DNA of 64,000 bases from an uncultured Opitutales bacterium. GTDB taxonomy: Bacteria; Verrucomicrobiota; Verrucomicrobiia; Opitutales; Intestinicryptomonadaceae. The stretch's first letter is position 1, and every line of letters begins with the position of its first letter. The stretch is taken from positions 62,001 to 126,000 of the forward strand of contig URAK01000003.1 of assembly GCA_900545705.1 (NCBI GenBank), in the 5' to 3' direction. The translations under genes and the position numbers were made by a program. Under the pieces are notes generated by a model. The model did not search any database. It saw nothing but the letters and a program-made list of their open reading frames with translations, and was not told where the DNA came from. This document shows, in pieces, positions 35,522 to 42,689 of the stretch.

Positions 35522-36943
35522 ATGCAAAGCGTTCTTATAGTAGACGACGAAAAACACACGCGCGACGGCCTTGTGGCGGCGCTGGCCGACAATTACGATG
35601 TCCTCGCGGCGGCCAACGCGGACGAAGCCATAAAGCTCCTCGACGCCGAAGAATTTGACGCCGTAATCACAGACTTCAGAATGTCGGGCAAATCAGGGCT
35701 AAGCGTAATTGACAAAGCTGCTTCCCTGCCCAACAAGCCCGCCTGCATAATGCTAACCGCCTACGGAAATGTCGAGACGGCAGTGGAGGCTATGAAGCGC
35801 GGAGCGGCCGATTTCCTCTCAAAGCCGGTAGATGTCGACAGACTTGAAAGAATTTTAAAAGACGCACTCGACAAACGAGAAGAAAAGCGCGCGGAAGAAA
35901 AAAAGATTCTCGAAAACAACCGCGCTGAAGCACAGCATGCAAAAAAGCACATTCCATCGGCGGTAGTCGCGGGCGCGCACTTCGAGCTTGGCGACATAAT
36001 AGCCAACAGCCCCAAAATGCGGGAAGTAGTCGATCTCGCAACACAGGTTGCCCACTCAAAGGCGACAGTCACCCTCACTGGTGAAACGGGCACAGGCAAG
36101 GAGCTAATCGCAAACCTTATCCACACATCTTCGCCGCGCGCTGAAAAGCCGTTTATACCTGTGCACTGCGCCGCAATACCATCGAACCTCCTTGAAAGCG
36201 AGCTGTTCGGCTACGAAAAAGGCGCTTTTACCGGCGCAGTGAACCGACGGATAGGCAGGTTTGAAGCAGCAGACGGCGGCACAATTTTTCTTGATGAAAT
36301 TGGCGAAATTGACGCCACAACACAAGTAAAACTCCTCCGCTTCCTCGAAACGAGGACGCTCGAGCGCATTGGCGGCAACCAAAGCATAAAAGTTGACGTG
36401 CGGATAATCTGCGCGACAAATAAAGATCTTAAAACGCTCGCCGAAAAAGGTGAATTCAGGGCCGACCTCTATTATAGGCTCAATGTCGTCGAGATAAACA
36501 TTCCGCCGCTGCGCGAGCACCCCAGCGACATTCCAAGCCTTCTTGACGCCTACTCAAAATATTTTGCCGACGAGAATTCCATGGAGCCTGTCGTGTTTTC
36601 AGCCGACGCCGTATCTGTCTTAAAAAAATATCCGTGGCCGGGCAATATCAGGGAATTGCGCAATTTTTGCGAGAAAACAGTCGTGATGAGCCCCGTCCGT
36701 GAAATAACAGCGGACAGGCTCGAAGCACGTTTTAAAAACGCCGAACTTCCCCAGCGCCCCGCCTCCACGCATGGTAATTTTCCGCAGCTTCCAATGCCTA
36801 CAAAAAAAGAAAGCGAAGAAGCCCTTATAAAGCAGGCTCTCGAAGCCGCCGGAGGCAACAAAAGCAAGGCCGCGGAAATACTTGGCATTAGCAGGCGCAC
36901 TTTGTACAGGAAGCTCTCATCGGCAGATCCCGAGAATTCTTAG
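35522..36943 (+). CDS. NtrC-family sigma-54-dependent response regulator
   Basis: The 473-residue protein has a receiver domain with acidic residues VDDE and phospho-acceptor Asp51 (AVITDFRMSG), the conserved Lys in FLSKPVDVD, an AAA+ domain with Walker A GETGTGKE (about 190), the sigma-54 contact loop GAFTGA (about 233) and a Walker B GTIFLDEIG, then a Fis-type helix-turn-helix at the C terminus (AAGGNKSKAAEILGISRRTLYRKL). It activates RpoN-dependent promoters. No histidine kinase lies beside it in this window, so it is an orphan here. It is downstream of the L,D-transpeptidase and probably co-transcribed. Confidence 0.96.
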   Translation: MQSVLIVDDEKHTRDGLVAALADNYDVLAAANADEAIKLLDAEEFDAVITDFRMSGKSGLSVIDKAASLPNKPACIMLTAYGNVETAVEAMKRGAADFLSKPVDVDRLERILKDALDKREEKRAEEKKILENNRAEAQHAKKHIPSAVVAGAHFELGDIIANSPKMREVVDLATQVAHSKATVTLTGETGTGKELIANLIHTSSPRAEKPFIPVHCAAIPSNLLESELFGYEKGAFTGAVNRRIGRFEAADGGTIFLDEIGEIDATTQVKLLRFLETRTLERIGGNQSIKVDVRIICATNKDLKTLAEKGEFRADLYYRLNVVEINIPPLREHPSDIPSLLDAYSKYFADENSMEPVVFSADAVSVLKKYPWPGNIRELRNFCEKTVVMSPVREITADRLEARFKNAELPQRPASTHGNFPQLPMPTKKESEEALIKQALEAAGGNKSKAAEILGISRRTLYRKLSSADPENS

Positions 36944-36994
36944 CCAACGATAAACAATCACAAGCCAATATCCCGATATTGGCTACAAGAAAGC

Positions 36995-37023
36995 AAAAAG
37001 CGCGGCTTTAAGCCGCGCTTTTT
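36995..37023. terminator. Bidirectional terminator between the NtrC-type gene and cstA
   Basis: The stem AAGCGCGGCT / AGCCGCGCTT with a three-base loop is flanked by A- and T-runs, so it serves the converging genes on both strands. A second hairpin (GCCAATA / TATTGGC) lies at 36964-36983. Confidence 0.9.
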
Positions 37024-37027
37024 ATTA

Positions 37028-38494
37028 TCACTTTTCCCTGTCCAATTTTATGCGGTTCGATGTACCCCGCCTTCTGACAAGCGATGCCAATATCAATGTC
37101 AGTATTGCGGCTATCGCATAGGATACGTTTAAATCGAGGCCAAAGCCAACCGGCCCACCGTGCTCGGGAGAAATCCACAATATGTACGATATTACAATAA
37201 ATGTCATAAACATTGCCGGAACGAGCGCAACCCCCCCGTTTTTACCCTGTTTATAAAGCCAAACGGCGGATGCGCTGAGAGTGGCGGCGGCAAGCACTTG
37301 ATTGCCCCAAGCAAAATAATTCCAGAGCTGCGCGAATGTGCTGGCGCTCGCATTCGACCACGCCAATAATAGAGAAACCATCACTATAAGAGGCGCGCAC
37401 AGCACTATTCTTTTTGACAGTTTTTTCTGGGGGAAATCCAGCATTTCCGCGAGGCTCATTCGCAGGCTCCTCATTGCGGTGTCTCCGGAGGATACGGCGA
37501 GGATTATGACGCCCAAAAGCGTGAGCGAGCCAACCCATTCACCCAGAAAATATTTTGCGATGTCTGAAAGCACCCAAGTTGCGTTTTCTGACATTTTTTC
37601 CGGGAAGAGATTGTAAATCGCAAGGCCCGCAGCAGCCCATATCATTGCAATCACCCCTTCAACTATCATCATTCCATAAAAAGCCGACCTACCCTGGCGT
37701 TCGGATTTCATCGTGCGCGCTATAATCGGCGATTGAGTCGCATGGAACCCGGAAATTATGCCGCAGGCAATCGTAACGAACAAGAGCGGTATCACTGGAT
37801 GTCCATTCTCTGCCGTCCACATTCTCTCTTTAAATGCGGCAGTTTCTGTTAAAATAGACGGATCTTTTGCGGCGTACACAATTACAGCAACGCATACCGC
37901 AAGAGTTCCTACGAGCAACAGCGCGCCAAAAAGCGGGTATATTTTGCCTATTATTTTATCTATAGGAAAAATCGTGGAGCATATGTAGTAAAGAAATATC
38001 GCAATCACTGCGAACCAGAATATCGGTATCTCCGGCATCATAGAGTCTATTATCTGCGCCGGGATATTCACAAAAACCGCAACCACCAGAAGCAGCAAAA
38101 GCATCATGAATACGGAAAATATTCCGTAAAATTTATTTCCGAGATTCATTCTTACAAGAGCCGGAAGGTTTGCCCCCCCATGGCGCATGGACATCATTCC
38201 CGAGAGAAAATCGTGTGTAGCGCCGGCGATTACATTGCCTATTGGAATTACCACAAAAACGATAGTCCCAAACTTTATCCCGAGTATTACGCCTATTACG
38301 GGGCCGACTCCCGCTATGTTTAAGAGCTGAATTAGCATATTCTTCCAATGCGGAAGACACACGTAGTCCACGCCGTCGTATTTTGCGACGGCGGGCGTCT
38401 GCCTGTCGTCGGGCGCAATCATTTTTTCTATAAAACGTCCGTAGGTCATGTACCCTACGGCGAGCAATATAATTCCGAGAAAGAATAGTGTCAT
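37028..38494 (-). CDS. cstA: CstA-family carbon-starvation / peptide or pyruvate transporter
   Basis: The 488-residue membrane protein has about a dozen hydrophobic segments and the CstA core: GVGPVIGVILGIKFG, MMSMRHGGANLPALV, and the GFHATQSPIIARTM block in the middle. CstA proteins move peptides or pyruvate across the inner membrane. At 488 residues it is the short form, against about 700 for E. coli CstA. I set the start at the ATG of 38494; a TTG eight codons earlier is possible. The gene diverges from the fluoride-channel pair. Confidence 0.92.
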   Translation of the reverse strand: MTLFFLGIILLAVGYMTYGRFIEKMIAPDDRQTPAVAKYDGVDYVCLPHWKNMLIQLLNIAGVGPVIGVILGIKFGTIVFVVIPIGNVIAGATHDFLSGMMSMRHGGANLPALVRMNLGNKFYGIFSVFMMLLLLLVVAVFVNIPAQIIDSMMPEIPIFWFAVIAIFLYYICSTIFPIDKIIGKIYPLFGALLLVGTLAVCVAVIVYAAKDPSILTETAAFKERMWTAENGHPVIPLLFVTIACGIISGFHATQSPIIARTMKSERQGRSAFYGMMIVEGVIAMIWAAAGLAIYNLFPEKMSENATWVLSDIAKYFLGEWVGSLTLLGVIILAVSSGDTAMRSLRMSLAEMLDFPQKKLSKRIVLCAPLIVMVSLLLAWSNASASTFAQLWNYFAWGNQVLAAATLSASAVWLYKQGKNGGVALVPAMFMTFIVISYILWISPEHGGPVGFGLDLNVSYAIAAILTLILASLVRRRGTSNRIKLDREK

Positions 38495-38581
38495 AGAGGT
38501 TCGGCGCGCTCTTGCCAAAATTGGAATTGCGCGAAGTTTTTAGTCAACTTTTATGCGCAAGAGTTGTCAAGGATAATACTT

Positions 38582-39088
38582 ATGTCTTTTTTCGGAAAAA
38601 ATTTCGCGCAGGCAAGACTCGAAGTGCACTCGCTTGCAGTGGCTTGCGGCGGCGCATTTGGGGCGCTTGCAAGGTCGGTCACAGACTGGGTTATTTCGGA
38701 TAATTTTCTCTCTGTGCTGATGTGCAATATTATAGGCGCATTCACACTTTCCGCCGCTATTTCTTTTAGATCGCCCAAAAACACGGAATTTGAAAATTTT
38801 ATAGCCACAGGCTTTTGCGGCGGACTTAGCATATTCGCTACTTTTTCAAAAGTATCTGTGGGATTTTTAAAAGACGGCGATTTCTTAAAATTTGCCCTTT
38901 TTGGAGCCGCAAATCTCTTTTTTTGCGTGTGGGCTGTATATTTGGCTGAGGCCGCTGTATCGAAACTTTTTCCAAGCCGCGGAAATGCGCTTAAAGACGA
39001 TATGCTAAAAGAAGAATACAAAAAAATGTATATGGCAGAAACGCAAAACGGCCAAAATAAAAATTTGGGCACAGATAAAAAAGCTTAG
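38582..39088 (+). CDS. crcB: Fluoride channel CrcB/FluC, first paralogue
   Basis: The 168-residue protein has four membrane segments and the Fluc signatures GGAFGALARS, the pore Asn in MCNIIGAF and the phenylalanine-box segment TGFCGGLSIFATFS (about 78-91). Fluc channels act as dimers that let fluoride out. It has a charged C-terminal tail of about 40 residues that its partner lacks. The ATG at 38582 has an AAGGAT site before it. The second paralogue follows after 12 bases, which suggests a heterodimer. Confidence 0.9.
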   Translation: MSFFGKNFAQARLEVHSLAVACGGAFGALARSVTDWVISDNFLSVLMCNIIGAFTLSAAISFRSPKNTEFENFIATGFCGGLSIFATFSKVSVGFLKDGDFLKFALFGAANLFFCVWAVYLAEAAVSKLFPSRGNALKDDMLKEEYKKMYMAETQNGQNKNLGTDKKA

Positions 39089-39100
39089 GAGACAGTGCGA

Positions 39101-39481
39101 ATGAGTCCATTGTTTTATATATTGTCGGTGGCTCTTGGCGGAGCAGGCGGCGCGCTTTTTAGGGAATTTTTATCGAGGGAACTAAACGGACGCACAAAAT
39201 TCCCCGCCGGAACATTTACTGCAAATATGCTCGCGTCGTTTTTGACTGGAGTGGCAGTGGGGCTTCAAAGCTCCGGGATTCTCCCCGAATCCGCATATCC
39301 GCTTGTAGATATCGGTTTTTGCGCAACGCTTTCAACATTTTCGGCGCTCGCCTGGGAAATTGCTGAAATGATTAAATCAAAAAAAATTGTCAAGGCCGCA
39401 ATCTACGTTTCTGCGACTTTTGCATTCGGAATGGGACTTTTTTTTATTGCTTCGGAAATTTTGATAAAATGGAATTTTTGA
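39101..39481 (+). CDS. crcB: Fluoride channel CrcB/FluC, second paralogue
   Basis: The 126-residue protein has four membrane segments with LGGAGGALFREFL, the Asn motif FTANMLASFLTG and the TL-S-F box GFCATLSTFSALAWE. An AGGAG ribosome-binding site (39087-39091) is optimally placed for the ATG at 39101 and too close for the in-frame GTG at 39095, which decides the start. Its sequence differs strongly from the preceding paralogue, as in species that have paired Fluc subunits. Confidence 0.9.
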   Translation: MSPLFYILSVALGGAGGALFREFLSRELNGRTKFPAGTFTANMLASFLTGVAVGLQSSGILPESAYPLVDIGFCATLSTFSALAWEIAEMIKSKKIVKAAIYVSATFAFGMGLFFIASEILIKWNF

Positions 39482-39811
39482 AAGAGCTTCTATTGGCTCT
39501 CCACCACAGGTTTGCTGAAATACTTACATTGCCTAAGAAATCAAACTTTCGTTTTAGGCCTATATTATGGACAATAAAAAATCGCGCACCACTGCAACAT
39601 TTTAACTTTTTCTTTATTTGCATCAACTCGCGCTTTGTACGTTAGGGATTTATCGCATTTTTCAGCAAAATTTTAAAATATTTTATGAAATCATTTTATG
39701 CAATTTATAGGATTTTATCGCGGATTGTATTTCAACATCCTGCAATCTCTTTCCGATTTTTATTGTGCTGCAAAATCCTATGCAATATCCTAATTGTCGA
39801 AATAAAATAAG
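39482..39811. other. AT-rich intergenic region with hairpins after the fluoride-channel genes
   Basis: This 330-base gap begins with a small hairpin (AGAGC / GCTCT, about 39482-39500) and has another with stem GCCTAA / TTAGGC (about 39530-39560). A 10-bp perfect inverted repeat ATAGGATTTT / AAAATCCTAT at 39707-39716 and 39772-39781 flanks 55 bases. ATGCAAT occurs beside each arm. No frame longer than 60 codons is convincing here; the small membrane-protein gene starts at 39812. Confidence 0.4.
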
Positions 39812-39973
39812 ATGACAGAAGAACCGACAATCTTAATGAACATATTGAACATTTTGTTGATGATAATTGTATTTGTCGTTGTTATTGGCGGCTTCGTATT
39901 GTTTTTGTTTCTCTTGAATTACATTTTTAAACATGCAAAATGCCGCGCACGCGGAAAATTTATACCCATGTAA
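39812..39973 (+). CDS. Predicted small single-pass membrane protein, 53 residues
   Basis: ATG at 39812 opens a 53-codon frame ending in TAA at 39973. The product starts with an acidic stretch (MTEEPTI), has one hydrophobic helix of about 25 residues (LLMIIVFVVVIGGFVLFLFL) and ends with a basic tail (FKHAKCRARGK), which would place the N terminus outside by the positive-inside rule. The leader AATAAAATAAG is A-rich rather than a true Shine-Dalgarno site. Frames on the opposite strand and in the next frame overlap it and look like shadows. No family is recognised. Confidence 0.45.
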   Translation: MTEEPTILMNILNILLMIIVFVVVIGGFVLFLFLLNYIFKHAKCRARGKFIPM

Positions 39974-40093
39974 TTTCCTCCGCTTACGCCCAACTTCACT
40001 CTGCAGAAAATATAAAATTGCGCGCCCTATTTCAATCCCCCAATACCATCGAAGTATTGCGAAACAAATTCCCAAAGGTATGCGCGCCTTTTG

Positions 40094-40543
40094 CTAATCG
40101 CAAAGCGATACGCAATGAAGCCCGTCGGGGCAAATAGTCAGCTTCAGCCTTATGTCGGCAGGCGGAAGCGCGGCCTCGACAGCCTCGGGCCACTCCACGC
40201 AAAGAACCCTCGGAGACGGCGCGACCTCATCAAGACAAAGCTCTTCCAAAGCCATTGGAGATGAGAGCCTGTAAGCGTCCATATGCAAAAATTTTCTGCC
40301 GTCCGGAAGGGTATATATCGAATAAACATTATATGAGGGGCTCTTTACTTTTTCCGCAACCCCCAATCCTTTTGCAATGCCCTTTACAAAATTTGTCTTG
40401 CCGGTGCCCAGATCTCCCGAAAGAGTTATTGTGGCGTCTTTCGGGAGGGTTTTGGCAAACTCCGCGGCGAATTCCGCGGCGTCGGCTGCGGCGGAACTTT
40501 TAAATCCCGCACGCAACATGAGCATCGCCTCGTCAAATTTCAT
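40094..40543 (-). CDS. tsaE: tRNA threonylcarbamoyladenosine biosynthesis ATPase TsaE
   Basis: The 149-residue protein has the TsaE Walker A GDLGTGKTNFVKGIAKGLG (about residues 44-62), the VKSPSYNVYSIY strand, HMDAYRL and the VEWPEAV segment. It works with TsaB and TsaD to make t6A37 in ANN-decoding tRNAs. The ATG overlaps the aminotransferase stop (ATGA). Confidence 0.95.
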   Translation of the reverse strand: MKFDEAMLMLRAGFKSSAAADAAEFAAEFAKTLPKDATITLSGDLGTGKTNFVKGIAKGLGVAEKVKSPSYNVYSIYTLPDGRKFLHMDAYRLSSPMALEELCLDEVAPSPRVLCVEWPEAVEAALPPADIRLKLTICPDGLHCVSLCD

Positions 40544-41721
40544 CTAATTTCCGAGCAGAACTGTGCCATTCGTTCAATCCCTTTTTGTATTGTCTCGTCC
40601 GAAACGGCGTAGCTAAAACGCACGTTTTCGTCGGAGCCAAACGCCGAACCGGGAACGACAGCGACAAGTTTTTCCTCCAATAGCTTTGCGCAAAAATCAA
40701 CCGACGACATTCCAAACGACGAAATGTTCGGGAACAGATAAAATGCCCCTTGCGCCCTGCGGCAAAATACGCCGTCTATCGCATTTAAGCCCTCTAAAAG
40801 CATCAGCCTGCGGCGGTCAAAACTCTTTTTCATCTCCGCTACGGCGGCGTCAGCAAGAGCTTCGTTTTCCATTGCGGCAAGCGCGCCGTACTGAGCAAAC
40901 GATGTCGCGTTGGAGCTTGTCTGGCTCTGCAAATTTGCAACCGCTTTCGCTATCGCGTCGGGAGCGCACAATGTACCGAGCCTCCAACCGGTCATCGAAA
41001 ATGCCTTGCTGAATCCGGAAACGACAATAGTATGCTCCTTCGCCTCCTCCGACAGGCTTGCAGGGCTTATTGCCTCTACTCCATCGTACACGAGAGTCGA
41101 ATATATTTCGTCGGACATTACGAGTATGTCGCGCGCGATTGCAAAATCCATTATTTCCTTCAATTCCTGCGCGGAATATACGGCTCCCGTCGGATTTGAG
41201 GGGCTTGTTAGTATCAAAAGTTTGGTCTTTGGGGTGATTACGCTTTCGAGCTGCTGAACTGTCACCTTGAAGTCGGCAGCGTCTGTCGCTTTTACATACA
41301 CGGGGGTACCGCCGGCAAGCTTTACCATTTCAGGATAGCTCACCCAGTACGGCGCCGGTATTATGACTTCGTCGCCAGGCGAAACAACAGACATTATCGC
41401 TAGGTAGCAGCTGAATTTGCCTCCCGGGCTAACTATGAAATTTGAAGCGTTGTAGCTTATCCCCCTGCGCTTCGCATAGTGCGTTGCAAGCGCTTCGCGC
41501 AAGGCGGGCAATCCTGCGGAAGGCAAGTATTTTGTCTTGCCGGCTTCTATCGCCTTTATGCAGGCCTCTTTTATGAATTCCGGTGTGTCAAAGTCGGGCT
41601 CGCCGGCTCCAAAGCCGCATACGTCCTTGCCTTCGGACTTCAATTTCTTGGCCTTCGCGTCTACTGCTAGCGTAGGTGAAGGTGATATATTTTTTGCCCA
41701 TGTGGAGAGTACATTCTTCAT
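40540..41721 (-). CDS. Class I aminotransferase (aspartate aminotransferase type)
   Basis: This 393-residue PLP enzyme has the pyridoxal lysine in SGFSKAFSMTGWRLG (about residue 236), the substrate-binding SPSNPTGAVY and the C-terminal Arg in VRFSYAVSD. The sequence resembles the AspC/AAT group of type Ib that also handles prephenate in some bacteria. It would interconvert aspartate and oxaloacetate with glutamate as partner. It is coupled to tsaE by a four-base overlap. The exact substrate range is not visible. Confidence 0.9.
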   Translation of the reverse strand: MKNVLSTWAKNISPSPTLAVDAKAKKLKSEGKDVCGFGAGEPDFDTPEFIKEACIKAIEAGKTKYLPSAGLPALREALATHYAKRRGISYNASNFIVSPGGKFSCYLAIMSVVSPGDEVIIPAPYWVSYPEMVKLAGGTPVYVKATDAADFKVTVQQLESVITPKTKLLILTSPSNPTGAVYSAQELKEIMDFAIARDILVMSDEIYSTLVYDGVEAISPASLSEEAKEHTIVVSGFSKAFSMTGWRLGTLCAPDAIAKAVANLQSQTSSNATSFAQYGALAAMENEALADAAVAEMKKSFDRRRLMLLEGLNAIDGVFCRRAQGAFYLFPNISSFGMSSVDFCAKLLEEKLVAVVPGSAFGSDENVRFSYAVSDETIQKGIERMAQFCSEIR

Positions 41722-41942
41722 AGATGCCGATTAAACTTTATATATTTATTTTTTCTTCAAACTTATTCTATAAAAAACTTCAAATCCTACAATTTTGTAC
41801 TTTTTTTTAGACTCTTTAAGATTTTTTATCCGCCCATGTCCAAAAATTGCTCCGCCAACAAAATAAAAAAAAACACCTAATTTAAAACGCACTGCAAAAT
41901 GTTTTCTGTACGGCGAATCCCACAAATATCAATGCAAAAAAA

Positions 41943-42689
41943 TTATTTTATAGACAGGTAAACTGGGCAATGGTCCGAGCCTTGCACATCGTCCAATATC
42001 CCCGCGCCTTCTACTCTTTCAACCAAATTTTCCGAAACAAGGAAATAGTCAATCCTCCACCCTCTGTTGCGCTCGCGGGCGCGCCTAAAATAGCTCCACC
42101 AAGTATAGCCGATTTTTCCGGGGTTTTGCTCCCTCCAGACGTCGCGCAAGCCGCACTCTGACAAAAGCGACTCCATTCCGGCCCTCTCTTCGTCCGTAAA
42201 CCCCGCACTGCCGCGCGCCCCCTTGACGTCAAATACATCAAGCGGCGTGCGCGCAACGTTCAAGTCTCCGCACACTACGGCGCTATCGACCGATTTTAAG
42301 TATTTTTTAAAATCCTCGTCCCAGACTTTCGTTCGGTATTCAAGGCGCCGCAATCCGTCCTGTGAATTTGGGACGTATGTGTTTATTAGCGTAAAATCTC
42401 CAAATTCCGCGACGCATATCCTGCCCTCGCGCGGATGCCCGTCGAAAGTTTTTTCGTACATCGCATTCGGGCGCACGTTCGAAAATATCGCCGTTCCAGA
42501 ATACCCTTTCTTTTCGGCACACGAAAATATTTTGTAATTAAACGGAATCTCCATGGAATCAGCAAGCTCCGCCGGCAATTTCGTCTCTTGAAGGCAAAGT
42601 ATGTCGGGCTTTGCAGCATCCACAAACTCGTAAAAATTTTTGGACATTACCGCTCTTAGCCCGTTCACATTCCACGACACTATCTTCAT
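41943..42689 (-). CDS. xth: Exodeoxyribonuclease III (AP endonuclease)
   Basis: The 248-residue enzyme has the EEP-family motifs SWNVNGLRAV, LQETKLP, the CGDLNVA metal/catalytic block and the terminal SDHCPVYL. It cuts DNA at abasic sites in base-excision repair. Its ATG overlaps the stop of the SNF2 helicase gene by four bases (ATGA), so it is the last gene of a two- or three-gene operon with glgA and the helicase. The gap from 41722 to 41942 is AT-rich and has no gene that I can support. Confidence 0.95.
   Translation of the reverse strand: MKIVSWNVNGLRAVMSKNFYEFVDAAKPDILCLQETKLPAELADSMEIPFNYKIFSCAEKKGYSGTAIFSNVRPNAMYEKTFDGHPREGRICVAEFGDFTLINTYVPNSQDGLRRLEYRTKVWDEDFKKYLKSVDSAVVCGDLNVARTPLDVFDVKGARGSAGFTDEERAGMESLLSECGLRDVWREQNPGKIGYTWWSYFRRARERNRGWRIDYFLVSENLVERVEGAGILDDVQGSDHCPVYLSIK

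Noticed and set aside
38495..38581. Fluoride riboswitch before the CrcB genes
   Set aside because: The space is short and the conserved pseudoknot core is not visible; only a simple hairpin is seen.
39833..40137. Overlapping frames opposite and beside the 53-residue membrane protein
   Set aside because: Neither has a membrane or DNA-binding pattern, and both overlap better-supported frames.
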